From the NCBI GenBank assembly GCA_965220695.1, contig OZ244838.1:3968001-4032000 (forward strand): DNA of 64,000 nt, in the 5' to 3' direction. The stretch's first letter is position 1, and every line of letters begins with the position of its first letter. The translations under genes were made by a program, and so were the position numbers. Origin of the DNA: UBA9620 sp965220695. Its GTDB lineage: Bacteria; Acidobacteriota; Vicinamibacteria; Vicinamibacterales; UBA8438. The notes under the pieces were generated by a model, which saw only the letters and a program-made list of their open reading frames with translations, was not told where the DNA came from and made no database searches. Below are positions 41,571 to 50,029 of this stretch, piece after piece.

Positions 41571-41830
41571 TGCCGCATGCCGCGGTCGGCGCTTCCGCCG
41601 TCGGCGTCGCGGTGCTGGGCGTGATTGCGCGCGGCGAAGTGGGCCTGATATTCGCCAGCGTCGGTCACACGGTCATGGTCGCCGGGGTGCCGGTCCTCAA
41701 CGACGGGGTATACTCCGCGATCGTCGCCATGGTGATGCTGACGACGCTCGCGACACCGCCGCTGCTGAAAGCCGCGTTCACGACGCCGTCCGGACCGCGG
41801 AGCGCCTCGAGCTCCGAGTCCCCAGGGTGA
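41570..41830 (+). pseudogene. C-terminal remnant of a cation:proton antiporter (CPA2/Kef-like)
   Basis: 86 codons starting at an ATG that overlaps the preceding stop (TAATG). The content is the last two TM segments of an antiporter: VIARGEVGLIFASVG followed by YSAIVAMVMLTTLATPPLLK, the usual end of the transport domain. The N-terminal ~300 residues are absent, so it cannot transport. Marks the left side of a zone of broken genes. Confidence 0.7.
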
Positions 41831-41888
41831 TCCCGCGCGGCGCGGGACACGTCGGCCGGCCCTCACTACAGGCTGGCGCCAGGCAGAT

Positions 41889-42119
41889 TCACGCGAGTTG
41901 ATCGTTGAGCTGATTGGGCCGCTGGGGGTCAATGCCCGGAACGAGACGGCTGCGATTGGGGACAATCCGGAATCGAGCCGGTTCGGGCTCCCGTGATCCG
42001 GGCGCCATGCCGCGACGCAACACCTCGTTCACCACCTGCTTGAACGGTTTGTCCTGCAGTCGACTCTGCGTTCTCAGAAAGTCCGCCACATCATCGTCCA
42101 GGGTCAGCGTCGTTCTCAT
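41889..42119 (-). CDS. Orphan ribbon-helix-helix antitoxin (VapB-like)
   Basis: 76 residues from ATG 42119. N-terminal RHH DNA-binding pattern (MRTTLTLDDDVADFLRTQSR, then KPFKQVVNEVLRRGM) and a VapB-like tail (FRIVPNRSRLVPGIDP). The toxin gene that should follow on the minus strand is missing: only 58 bases separate it from the antiporter fragment. It may act as an anti-addiction relic or a plain repressor. Confidence 0.8.
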   Translation of the reverse strand: MRTTLTLDDDVADFLRTQSRLQDKPFKQVVNEVLRRGMAPGSREPEPARFRIVPNRSRLVPGIDPQRPNQLNDQLA

Positions 42120-42342
42120 TGAGACATCATGATGTCCCATCAACATGAGGTCAAGGTGACGCCCACCGGACTCTTGCCCCGAGCGACTGGAGGTTCGGGC
42201 TCGGAACCACCCGGCCCGTGGCCGGCGGTGGGTGGCGCAGTGCACTGCATAGTTACTCCGGCTATCCTGCAGGTTCTTCGGAGACACGAAATCAGTACAG
42301 AATGAAGGATGCGAGCGAAAAGTACCGGAAACGAAGAAGAGC

Positions 42343-43263
42343 ATGAGCGCAGCGACTGAATACCGGGATACGTCGGACGGCGCCGCGATCACCGTGTATC
42401 GAGGTGAGTGCATTGCCGGCATGCGGGAACTGCTCGATCCCGAATCGGTCGATGTTGTCGTGACCTCGCCTCCCTACAACCTGGGCATCGCGTACCGGTC
42501 CTATGACGATACGCTGCCGCGCAGTGAGTATCTGGACTGGATCGAGGCCTGGGGCGAGGCGCTGCGGCGAGTGCTGTCTCGCGGCGGGTCGCTGTTCCTC
42601 AACATCGGGGGCAAGCCATCCGATCCGTGGGGGCCGTTCGAGGTGTTGCAACGGCTCAAGAAGCACTTCGTGCTGCAGAACACCTTCCATTGGATCAAGT
42701 CGATAGCAATCGACGGCGACCTTGTCGGCGCCGCGACCGGCCTGACAGGAAACGTCGCTATCGGTCACTACAAGCCGATCAACAGCAGACGCTATGTGAA
42801 CGACTGCCATGAGTACATCTTCCACCTGACGAAGCATGGCGAGGTGGAGTTGGACAGACTGGCCGTCGGCGTGGAGTACCAGGACAAGTCGAATATCGCA
42901 AGGTGGGCGTCGGTAACGCACGATCTGCGGTGCCGCGGCAATACGTGGTTCGTTCCCTATCGAACGATTCAGAGCCGTGACAGCGAGCGCCCGCACCCGG
43001 CGACGTTCCCGGTCAGGATACCGCTGATGTGCATCCGTCTGCATGGGCTCCAGAGACTCGGGCGGGTCATGGATCCGTTCCTGGGTCTGGGACACAGCGC
43101 TCTGGCATGCAAGACGCTGGGGGTTCCGTTCGTGGGCTTCGAGATGGATGAGGGATATTTCTCGGAGGCGTGCCGTCTGATCGAGACGTTCGAGCCGGCG
43201 TCAATCGACGGGGAGGGTACCAGGCAGTTGGATCTACTCTCGGCAACCAGATCCCGTTCGTGA
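42343..43263 (+). CDS. Orphan site-specific DNA methyltransferase (N4-cytosine or N6-adenine)
   Basis: 306 residues. Catalytic motif IV TSPPYN at 41-46 precedes the SAM-binding motif I DPFLGLG at 244-250, the beta-class order. The region before motif I (DSERPHPATFPVRIPLMCIR) is typical of this class, and VPFVGFEMDEGYFSEA matches motif II. SPPY can mean N4-cytosine or N6-adenine methylation. No restriction endonuclease gene lies nearby, so it is probably solitary, lying among toxin-antitoxin fragments. Confidence 0.88.
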   Translation: MSAATEYRDTSDGAAITVYRGECIAGMRELLDPESVDVVVTSPPYNLGIAYRSYDDTLPRSEYLDWIEAWGEALRRVLSRGGSLFLNIGGKPSDPWGPFEVLQRLKKHFVLQNTFHWIKSIAIDGDLVGAATGLTGNVAIGHYKPINSRRYVNDCHEYIFHLTKHGEVELDRLAVGVEYQDKSNIARWASVTHDLRCRGNTWFVPYRTIQSRDSERPHPATFPVRIPLMCIRLHGLQRLGRVMDPFLGLGHSALACKTLGVPFVGFEMDEGYFSEACRLIETFEPASIDGEGTRQLDLLSATRSRS

Positions 43264-43264
43264 G

Positions 43265-43287
43265 GCGCCGGCGGCGCCGGCCGGCGC
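43265..43287 (+). terminator. GC-rich hairpin after the methyltransferase gene
   Basis: GCGCCGGC (43265-43272) pairs perfectly with GCCGGCGC (43280-43287), loop of 7, beginning two bases after the stop codon. No U-tract follows, so it is at best a weak intrinsic terminator. Confidence 0.45.
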
Positions 43288-43369
43288 TACGGCCGCAGGC
43301 AGGGCGGCCGGCGGCGGGAGCTGTACGTTCCGGCAAAGAAACCGTGCGGCCAGTCGCGGCCTGGGGGGA

Positions 43370-43491
43370 GACGAACAGGGCAACCACAAGGGTTGCCCCT
43401 ACAGGTATGCGCCCTCCACACGCCTTGCGCTGGCCGGACGCGGCATTGTTACGACCAGATCTCGGTGCAACGCGGGGTTCTACCACGGGCT
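43370..43491. repeat. Dispersed inverted-repeat element, copy C (left part missing)
   Basis: About 122 bp in the same orientation as copy B, keeping the GGGCAACC-CACAA-GGTTGCCC hairpin and the terminal TTCTACCACGGGCT but lacking the AGATCGGCG hairpin half. Its tip CCACGGG (43483-43489) also pairs with CCCGTGG at 43500-43506 across the HigA stop codon, giving a strong stem-loop. Confidence 0.75.
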
Positions 43492-43492
43492 G

Positions 43493-43783
43493 CTAGCAAC
43501 CCGTGGTGACCAGCGGTTCGATGCTGCTGATGTCGGCCGACGTACGCGCCAGGTCCAGGTCGTACATCCGCTGCAGGTTCAACCAGAATTCGGGCGTCAT
43601 ACCCAGCGCCCGGCCGATTCGCAGCGCCGTGTCCGCCGTGACGGACCGGCGGCCATGCACGATCTCGTTGATGCGCCGCGGCGATACGCCGATGGTTCTG
43701 GCCAGACGGTACTGACTGATTCCGAGTTCGGCCAGCATCTCGGCGAGGTGTTCACCGGGATGGATGGGAGTGCAGTTCGCCAT
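43493..43783 (-). CDS. higA: HigA family antitoxin
   Basis: 96 residues from ATG 43783. HigA signature: CTPIHPGEHLAEMLAELGIS, HTH helices QYRLARTIGVSPRRINEIVH with GRRSVTADTALRIGRALGM, then TPEFWLNLQRMYDLDLAR. It binds the operon's own promoter and neutralises HigB. It sits 10 bases after the stop of a truncated higB, the usual toxin-first order, but the toxin is broken, so this is an antitoxin without a working partner. Confidence 0.9.
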   Translation of the reverse strand: MANCTPIHPGEHLAEMLAELGISQYRLARTIGVSPRRINEIVHGRRSVTADTALRIGRALGMTPEFWLNLQRMYDLDLARTSADISSIEPLVTTGC

Positions 43784-43793
43784 GGTGTCGCCC

Positions 43794-43976
43794 TCAATGG
43801 TAGTCGACAATCTCAATCTCCTTCGCACCCTGCTCCGTCCAGCGGAAGCAGATACGCCATTGATCGTTGATGCGGATGCTGTGCTGGCCTGCCCGGTCAC
43901 CGCGCAGCGCCTCCAGGCGATGGGACGGCGGAAGCCGAAGGTCCGCGAGGTCGACGGCTGCGGCGACGCGGGGGCC
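43794..43976 (-). pseudogene. higB: HigB toxin remnant, N-terminus missing
   Basis: About 60 codons of the C-terminal part, VAAAVDLADLRLPPSHRLEA, then ALRGDRAGQHSIRINDQWRI and CFRWTEQGAKEIEIVDYH. HigB proteins are about 92-95 residues; the first 35 or so, and the start codon, are replaced by unrelated sequence near 43,976. The toxin is therefore almost certainly not made. Confidence 0.75.
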
Positions 43977-43987
43977 GGCGGGACAAG

Positions 43988-44386
43988 GTGGCCGCCGGAA
44001 AGATTGACGCCGTGACGGGGGAGCCCTGGACGAACGACCTGTCCGAGCAACCGCAGAACTACCTGGCGGTTCCCGATCAACCGTGGCTGGACGGCTTCTG
44101 CGTCGGGAAGGGGTTGATTCGGCAGTTCGTCGCCATGCCCCTGGGAGAGGGGTACACCGGCGAGGAGCAACTGACCGGAGAAGCGCGGCACGCCGGGCTG
44201 CCCTGGTTCGACTATTACGGCGGAGACCTGACCGCACTCGACGGCGCGAGGAAGCTGGCGGGACTGGACAGTGTGGCCGCAACGAACGTGAAGCAGGGAG
44301 AGGGTGTTCTCGCCGGCAACGAACCCGTGCAGCCGACCGTCGTCAAGCAACTGTCGGCCGCACAGGTTCGCGAGGGTGAATTCTAG
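43988..44386 (+). pseudogene. Chimeric fragment of conserved proteins of unknown function
   Basis: An open frame of 132 codons from GTG 43988. The first part (EQPQNYLAVPDQPWLDGFCV, IRQFVAMPLGEGYTGEEQLTG) looks like the middle of a conserved unknown family whose members have more sequence on both sides. After GEARHAG it switches to LPWFDYYGGDLTALDGARKL and ends VREGEF, which looks like the C-terminus of a different or distant part. It abuts the truncated higB, and both breaks probably come from one rearrangement. Confidence 0.5.
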
Positions 44387-44397
44387 CCAGTCGGCAG

Positions 44398-45351
44398 TTA
44401 GAGGCCCGGGCCGCCGCCGCCGAAGGCGAAGGTCGCACCCACGCCGAAGACGCGCGACTTGGCGGTGTTCCGCCCGGCGACCACCCGTCCGACGAACGCG
44501 TTCAGGCTGACGGTGTCGGTGACGTTGGCGAGCAGCCGGCCGCCCAGAATCTGAGCGTCCTCCTGCAGCGCGGGGAATCGGCTGGGCGAGAAGCCCTCGC
44601 CGCCGATGTCGATGCCGGACAGGGCGTTGACCATCCGATAGTCGACGCCGATCGTGATCGCGTCGGTGGCCGGGATGAAGCCGGACAGGTTCAGGAACAT
44701 GTCCGCGGGGATTTCGACGTTGCCCCGGTTCGCGCCGCCCACGGCCTCCGCGTTGACCAGAATGCTCGTGCGGTTACGAAAGCCGATCTCGCCCGAGAAC
44801 CCGACCCGGCTGCCGAACTTGCCGATGATGAGCGACGTTTCGAACCCGTTGCCTCCATCGCCGATGGAGTTGATGTAGCCGGTGTCGTAGGCGCCTCCAG
44901 CGATTATCGCGACGCGGAGCGCAACGCTCGGCGCGTCGCTGACCAGCTCGTCGACGACCCGCCACGTCACGCCGATGTTGGAATCGGCCAGACCGCTGTA
45001 GCTTTCGCGGCCACCGGCCGGACCGACCGCTCCGGGAAGGAAGCTTCGCGCGTAGCCCGACTGTATGTCGAGGGCCACAGCGTCCGTGATGGCGTAATTC
45101 ACGCCGAACCACAGGGTATTCTGCGACAGGTTTGCGCCGGTCGCCTCGAGCGGGCCCTTCGTGATCGTGTCGGCGCGGAAGAACTCGCTGGCCTTCTGGT
45201 TCACGAACGACAGGCTGACGGAGCCGGTCCCCGGTTCCGCGATCCACGGCGTGCCCTGTGCGGACGCGGGCTGGACAGGCAGGCAGGACAGCGCCACCGC
45301 GCAGGCGACGGCAGCCACGAGAGAACGACAGTTACGGTGCATGAATTGCAT
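44398..45351 (-). CDS. Outer-membrane beta-barrel protein (MetA/phenol-degradation type)
   Basis: 317 residues with a signal peptide (about 9-31, LVAAVACAVALSCLPVQPAS). The mature chain is a series of amphipathic strands (GSVSLSFVNQKASEF, NTLWFGVNYAITDAVALDIQ, GVTWRVVDELV, FGSRVGFSGEIGF, SVSLNAFVGRVVAGR) typical of MetA-like or transporter-type barrels. Ends in a Gly-rich tail rather than a clear terminal Phe. Transport substrate unknown. Followed by a smaller exported protein gene. Confidence 0.75.
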   Translation of the reverse strand: MQFMHRNCRSLVAAVACAVALSCLPVQPASAQGTPWIAEPGTGSVSLSFVNQKASEFFRADTITKGPLEATGANLSQNTLWFGVNYAITDAVALDIQSGYARSFLPGAVGPAGGRESYSGLADSNIGVTWRVVDELVSDAPSVALRVAIIAGGAYDTGYINSIGDGGNGFETSLIIGKFGSRVGFSGEIGFRNRTSILVNAEAVGGANRGNVEIPADMFLNLSGFIPATDAITIGVDYRMVNALSGIDIGGEGFSPSRFPALQEDAQILGGRLLANVTDTVSLNAFVGRVVAGRNTAKSRVFGVGATFAFGGGGPGL

Positions 45352-45386
45352 CTCCTAGCGTCAATCGATTCAGTGGACGGGCGGGG

Positions 45387-45758
45387 CTACAGCTTGTAGC
45401 GGCGGGTGAGGAAGTAGTGGACCAGCTCCATCCTGAGGTTGCAGTCTTCGCTCTGCGCCGACGCGCCATCGCAGAGCGCCGCGACGAGTTCGCCATCGGC
45501 ATCGGATCCGGTGCCGGCATCGACCGCCACGAGACTGGCCGTCAGGCTCTCGGCGCGGTCACGATCGAGTTCGTTCTTCTGCACCGGACAGGAGTCGCAG
45601 ACCAGCTCGTCGAACGTGAGCGCCTTGCCTTGCGAATACGCGGCGCGCGGGCTCACCTTGCCGGCGCCGGCGCCGATGGAGCCGGACGCCGAGACAGACA
45701 GGTGGAACAGTCCGATACCGGCGGCGAGCAGCACGCCGAGACACAGGGATCTCATCAT
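45387..45758 (-). CDS. Small exported protein with cysteine pairs
   Basis: 123 residues from ATG 45758, chosen for GGAGAAGAG just upstream. Signal peptide about 1-22. The mature protein has VCDSCPVQK and later LCDGASAQSEDCNLRME, so two disulfides are possible, and ends YFLTRRYKL. Unknown family. It lies 35 bases upstream of the beta-barrel gene in the same direction and is probably co-transcribed with it. Confidence 0.7.
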   Translation of the reverse strand: MMRSLCLGVLLAAGIGLFHLSVSASGSIGAGAGKVSPRAAYSQGKALTFDELVCDSCPVQKNELDRDRAESLTASLVAVDAGTGSDADGELVAALCDGASAQSEDCNLRMELVHYFLTRRYKL

Positions 45759-45833
45759 TTCTCTTCTCCAATCATGCATTGTCGTAGACCCTCGAACAGA
45801 ACATCCGACGATGACAGCAGCAACCGCGGCGCG

Positions 45834-46703
45834 TCAGGGCTGCGGCTGATTCAGATTCCAGTCGTAATCATATTCGATCGCCCCGTCGAAGCCCTTGATC
45901 TGCGGCGCAAGCGCCTCGCCGGCGTACTCGCCGAGGTGTTCGAACACCGATGCCTCGGTGTCGCCGAAATCCTCGGCGTACCAGTCGTAAATGCTCGAGA
46001 TGACGATGAAGTCGTCATCGACAACGTCGACGCCCCGTGCATTGTTCACGTAGTCCAGCGCGCCGGTCTCGAGCAGCGTCTCGGTGTTGGCGGCCGTGAA
46101 GGCCGTCGCCAACAGATGCGGACAGCCGTAGGCGGCGCAGTTCACCGCGTAGTGAATCCGCTTGTCGCGCCAGAGGGGCCGCAGGATGCCGTGTTCCATG
46201 TCGTTCAACGTCAAGTCCTGGCCGGCGACCGTGGCGTGCACGTCTTCCCACGGACCGGTATTCGGGATCATCCCCTCGTGGATGTCCCGGATGGTATCTA
46301 CCGGATAGGCGTCCAGCACGACCTTCACGGTCAGCGCATTGTAAAAATTGATCCAGTACGCCATCTGTTCCGCGCGCGAGTAGTCCCGTGGATCGAATCC
46401 CTCCAGGTATTCCAGATACCCGGCCAGCTTCGCGGCGTCCGCGGCGTTGGCCGCGAGCGCAGCATAGTCGACGAGATTGACGCCCGACGGATCGGCGGCC
46501 ACGTAGGCGTCCAGAAGGTCCTGCCACGTGTCGTGATCGATTCGCTCGGTGTTGGATTCGTCGCTGGCGTCCCAACTCGCAATCCGTTCCGGCGCCGGTG
46601 CGCCGCACGCCACGGAGATCAGCGCCGCGGCCACCAGGAACGCGACCAGCCGGCGGCAGTGTGGCGCAGGTTCACGCGTCCTGTCAATCCTGATTGGCAT
46701 CAT
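45834..46703 (-). CDS. DUF547 domain lipoprotein
   Basis: 289 residues. N-terminal hydrophobic segment with lipobox-like ALISVAC near 27-33. DUF547 core: LVDYAALAANAADAAKLAGY, QMAYWINFYNALTVKVVLD, ILRPLWRDKRIHYAVNCAAYGCP and DYVNNARGV. The YWINFYNA and VNCAAYGCP motifs are the family hallmarks. Function unknown although the fold is proposed to resemble papain-like enzymes. Starts 12 bases after the GT2 gene stop, probably one operon with both glycosyltransferases. Confidence 0.88.
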   Translation of the reverse strand: MMPIRIDRTREPAPHCRRLVAFLVAAALISVACGAPAPERIASWDASDESNTERIDHDTWQDLLDAYVAADPSGVNLVDYAALAANAADAAKLAGYLEYLEGFDPRDYSRAEQMAYWINFYNALTVKVVLDAYPVDTIRDIHEGMIPNTGPWEDVHATVAGQDLTLNDMEHGILRPLWRDKRIHYAVNCAAYGCPHLLATAFTAANTETLLETGALDYVNNARGVDVVDDDFIVISSIYDWYAEDFGDTEASVFEHLGEYAGEALAPQIKGFDGAIEYDYDWNLNQPQP

Positions 46704-46715
46704 GTTCGGTATTCC

Positions 46716-47480
46716 TTACCGCTGTTCCTCGTCGTTGCATGGAGAGTCCGCCCGCGCCGATACGGCGCCACCACGGGTGCGCAACCGGACAATCATCGCC
46801 AGGATGCCGACGCTGGCGCCGACGACCCCCTTCACGGTGCCGCCCACCTTCGATCTGCCGAAACGCCGCCGCAACGTGTCGACCGGCGTCTCGACGAGCC
46901 GCAGGTTCTGTTGGATGGCCTTGATCTGCATTTCCACGGTCCAACCGTAGGCAGTATCACACATGTCAAGGCGCCGCAGCGCATCGGCCCGGATGGCCCG
47001 GAAGGGACCCAGATCAGTGATCGTCCGCCCCCACAACAACCGGATCAGCACGGACGCTACACGGTTGCCGGCGACCTGTGGTATCGACAACGCACCCGGC
47101 TCCATCCGTCCCAGCACGCGCGAGCCGACGACCATGTCGGCGCCGCGCGCGATCGCCCGCAGCAGATCGAGGGATTGCCGGACATCGAACGACTGATCGC
47201 CGTCCACGAACAGCACCACGTCCACCGGATGGAGCGTGGCAATGGCGGTCAGGCAGGCGATGCCGTAGCCGGGTGTCGGCTCGACGACTACTCGAGCACC
47301 GGCGGCGCGAGCCCGCTCGGCCGTGGCGTCGATCGAACCATTGTCACACACCACGAGGTCGTCGATGACGCCATGTCCAGCCTCGGTTCGCAGCTTCAGC
47401 AACCCGCTGACCACGCCGCCGATGTTGTCTGCTTCGTCACGCGCCGGAATCACTGCGCCGACGGTCATACCTTCGTACAT
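46716..47480 (-). CDS. Family 2 glycosyltransferase (DPM1/DPG synthase-like)
   Basis: 254 residues. GT-A fold: VGAVIPARDEADNIGGVV at the start, VVCDNGSIDAT for nucleotide-sugar binding, the metal-binding DGDQSFD near 93, then GADMVVGSRVLGR and the acceptor region TITDLGPFRAIRADALRRL. YGWTVEMQIKA near 180 is typical of polyprenyl-phosphate sugar synthases. No C-terminal TM domain. It overlaps the upstream GT87-like gene by 16 bases, so the product may be the lipid-linked sugar donor used by that membrane enzyme. Confidence 0.87.
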   Translation of the reverse strand: MYEGMTVGAVIPARDEADNIGGVVSGLLKLRTEAGHGVIDDLVVCDNGSIDATAERARAAGARVVVEPTPGYGIACLTAIATLHPVDVVLFVDGDQSFDVRQSLDLLRAIARGADMVVGSRVLGRMEPGALSIPQVAGNRVASVLIRLLWGRTITDLGPFRAIRADALRRLDMCDTAYGWTVEMQIKAIQQNLRLVETPVDTLRRRFGRSKVGGTVKGVVGASVGILAMIVRLRTRGGAVSARADSPCNDEEQR

Positions 47481-48829
47481 GACATGCCTTCACCGCGCCC
47501 GGCGGCGGCCCCGTCGCCGACGCCGGACCACCGGCGCCAGAGTCGATGGCCGCCCAGCGCCGCCAGAATCAGGCTGAACTCCAGCCATCGCGCCCACACC
47601 GGCTGTGCGTACGGATGCATCTCGAAGTCGTACAGGTTGAGCCCGGTCATGTAGCTGAGGAGGATTGCGACCGAGGCTGTCCAGGCCCAGACACTTGGAA
47701 ACACCGCCGCGAAGGGCAGCAGCCAGAGCAGATACCAGGGATTGATGACCGGCGATACGGCGAGCAATGCGCCGTAGAGCCAGTCGCCCCTAGGGACACC
47801 CGGCGCACCGTGCCGCGTGTAGCGGACATAGTACCACCCCCAGAATGCGGCGTATGCCAGACCCATTACGAGCCTGGCCTCGAACGGGCGCACCACGGTC
47901 TTGAGCAGCCCGAACGCCGCCGAGTTGAACTCCCACTCCCGCGCGAAGACCTGCAACGAGTCGAGGTCCGTGCCGCCAGCCAGGGCGAACGGCAGATACA
48001 CCCCTGCCAGCGTGGCGCCGAACAGGACCCAGTGCCTGAGCCGCGCGCCCAGCAGCACGAACGGCGCCAGCACCAGACCGAAGGTCTTGGTCCCCGCGGC
48101 CAGCCCGAGACAGACGGCGGCCATCCGCCAGCGGCGGTCTCCGGCGAGCACGATCGCCGCCAGCAGCAGGCAGACACCGATGCCGTCCGGGTGCGCGGTG
48201 AAGGCGATCTCCTTGACGACCAGCGGACACCAGGCATAGAGCATGACGTTCCTGGCGGGCGCCAGACGCAACAGCAACGCGATGGTCGCCAGGTCGACGG
48301 CGATCAGGATCACCTGCAGCGTCGTGACGCTGGCCGGCTGCACCCAGTAGCCGAGCAGGAAGACGATCTGCGTGATCGGCGCATAGATGGTCGGCAGCTC
48401 CGGATAGTTGATGCCGTCGAGCACGCCCTGGAACAGCGCCGGGACGCCGGGGTCGACGAAGAAGGCCTCCGGCGCGGCGCCGTAGGGCGTGCCGGTGGTC
48501 GCGAAGCGGTAGCCGTCCCACAGGTAGCGATAGAAGTCGTCCTCGAAGAACGGCCCGCCGATCACCCCGCAGAGCCTGAAAACGACCGCCCACATGATCA
48601 GGCGGCCCAGCGGGAACGGGTCGCCGCGCCGGTGGAAGTACAGGTAGAGCCCGAACACCGGCAGGCCGGTCCAGGCGACCAGGAGGAAGAACACCGCCAG
48701 GTCGGGTTCGCCGGGTTGCCGCGCCAGCCAGGCGAGGGCGGCATACCCCAGTGCGCACCAGCCACCGACCGCGTCCACGGACCAGCGCGTCGGATAGCCT
48801 GCGATCCGTGCGATCTGACGGGGGTTCAT
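47465..48829 (-). CDS. Polytopic GT-C/GT87-like glycosyltransferase
   Basis: 454 residues from ATG 48829. About ten TM segments. GT-C signature in the first periplasmic loop: GPFFEDDFYRYLWDGYRFAT, with the acidic pair as presumed catalytic base. Further marks: TAHPDGIGVCLLL and SPVINPWYLLWLLPF, known from the mannosyltransferase-like GT87 group. Uses a polyprenyl-phosphate sugar on the outer face of the membrane; likely fed by the co-translated GT2 enzyme. Glycan target unknown. Confidence 0.85.
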   Translation of the reverse strand: MNPRQIARIAGYPTRWSVDAVGGWCALGYAALAWLARQPGEPDLAVFFLLVAWTGLPVFGLYLYFHRRGDPFPLGRLIMWAVVFRLCGVIGGPFFEDDFYRYLWDGYRFATTGTPYGAAPEAFFVDPGVPALFQGVLDGINYPELPTIYAPITQIVFLLGYWVQPASVTTLQVILIAVDLATIALLLRLAPARNVMLYAWCPLVVKEIAFTAHPDGIGVCLLLAAIVLAGDRRWRMAAVCLGLAAGTKTFGLVLAPFVLLGARLRHWVLFGATLAGVYLPFALAGGTDLDSLQVFAREWEFNSAAFGLLKTVVRPFEARLVMGLAYAAFWGWYYVRYTRHGAPGVPRGDWLYGALLAVSPVINPWYLLWLLPFAAVFPSVWAWTASVAILLSYMTGLNLYDFEMHPYAQPVWARWLEFSLILAALGGHRLWRRWSGVGDGAAAGRGEGMSCTKV

Positions 48830-48907
48830 CGTTCGCGTCCGGGGTCCGGCGGGATGATACCGCGTACACTCCTCCATCGCGGCAGCCGGTTCGCTACAAT
48901 GCACCGC

Positions 48908-50029
48908 ATGCAGAGCCAGCCGTCGAACGGCAGCGGGTACGTCGAGTTCGAGCAGGTCGGCAAGAGCTTCGACGGGCGCACGATGGTGGTGCGCGACCTC
49001 GACCTGCACATCCGCAAGGGCGAGTTCCTGACCCTGCTCGGACCGTCGGGATCGGGCAAGACCACCTGTCTGATGATGCTGGCCGGCTTCGAGACGCCCA
49101 CGACGGGCGCCATCCGCATCGACGGCCGCGCCATGCACCTGGTGCCGCCCCGCCAACGGGGCATCGGCATGGTGTTCCAGAACTACGCGCTGTTCCCGCA
49201 CATGACCGTGGGCGACAACCTGTCCTTCCCGCTGGAGGTGCGCGGGCTCGCTGCGCCGGCCCGCCGCGACCGGGTGCGGCGCGCCCTGCAGCTCGTGCGG
49301 CTCGACGGGTTGGAGCACCGGCGGCCCAGCCAACTGTCCGGCGGCCAGCAGCAGCGGGTCGCGATCGCCCGGGCGCTGGTGTTCGAGCCGGACCTCGTGC
49401 TGATGGACGAGCCGCTCGGCGCGCTCGACCGGCGGCTGCGCGAGGAGCTGCAGTACGAGATCCGGCGCATTCACCGCGACCTGGGGGTCACGGTCCTGTA
49501 CGTCACCCACGACCAGCACGAAGCGATGGTGATGTCCGATCGCGTCGCGGTCTTCCGGGCCGGACGCATCGAGCAGATCGCCTCGCCGGAGGCGCTCTAC
49601 GAAGAGCCGTCGCGTTCGTTCGTCGCCCGCTTCATCGGCGAGAACAACCGCCTCGCCGGGCGGGTCACCGCCGTGGATGACGATGACATCTGCGACGTCG
49701 ATGTCGGCGGTCAGATCGTCCGGGCGCTCCGCGTCGCCCCCTGCGGCCCCGGCGACGCCACGACGCTGTCCATCCGCCCGGAGCGCGTCGCCATCGCGCC
49801 GGAGCCGGGGCTGTACACCAACGAGTTCGACGCCCGGATCGAGGACATCACCTTCCTGGGCGACCACCTCCGCCTGCACCTCTCCGTCTGCGGCCGGTCG
49901 GACTTCGTCGTCAAGATCCCCAACATGGTCGGGCACGGCGCGGTGATCGAAGGCGATCGGATCCGCATCGGCTGGACACCGACCGATTGCCGGGTCCTGG
50001 AGCCGGACGACCAGAAGGGCACGCCATGA
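48908..50029 (+). CDS. potA: Spermidine/putrescine-type ABC transporter ATP-binding protein
   Basis: 373 residues from ATG 48908; an ATG three codons upstream is equally possible. Walker A GPSGSGKT at 45-52, Q-loop VFQNYALFPH at 89-98, signature LSGGQQQR at 143-150, Walker B LVLMDEP at 163-169, H-loop VTHDQ. The C-terminal TOBE region (LAGRVTAVDDDD, TLSIRPERVAI) is typical of PotA-type ATPases. First gene of potA-D-B-C, overlapping the next by ATGA. Energises uptake of polyamines or a similar small cation. Confidence 0.9.
   Translation: MQSQPSNGSGYVEFEQVGKSFDGRTMVVRDLDLHIRKGEFLTLLGPSGSGKTTCLMMLAGFETPTTGAIRIDGRAMHLVPPRQRGIGMVFQNYALFPHMTVGDNLSFPLEVRGLAAPARRDRVRRALQLVRLDGLEHRRPSQLSGGQQQRVAIARALVFEPDLVLMDEPLGALDRRLREELQYEIRRIHRDLGVTVLYVTHDQHEAMVMSDRVAVFRAGRIEQIASPEALYEEPSRSFVARFIGENNRLAGRVTAVDDDDICDVDVGGQIVRALRVAPCGPGDATTLSIRPERVAIAPEPGLYTNEFDARIEDITFLGDHLRLHLSVCGRSDFVVKIPNMVGHGAVIEGDRIRIGWTPTDCRVLEPDDQKGTP

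Noticed and set aside
48830..48907. Possible polyamine riboswitch ahead of the pot operon
   Set aside because: The gap is only about 78 bases between divergent genes with no recognisable conserved structure.
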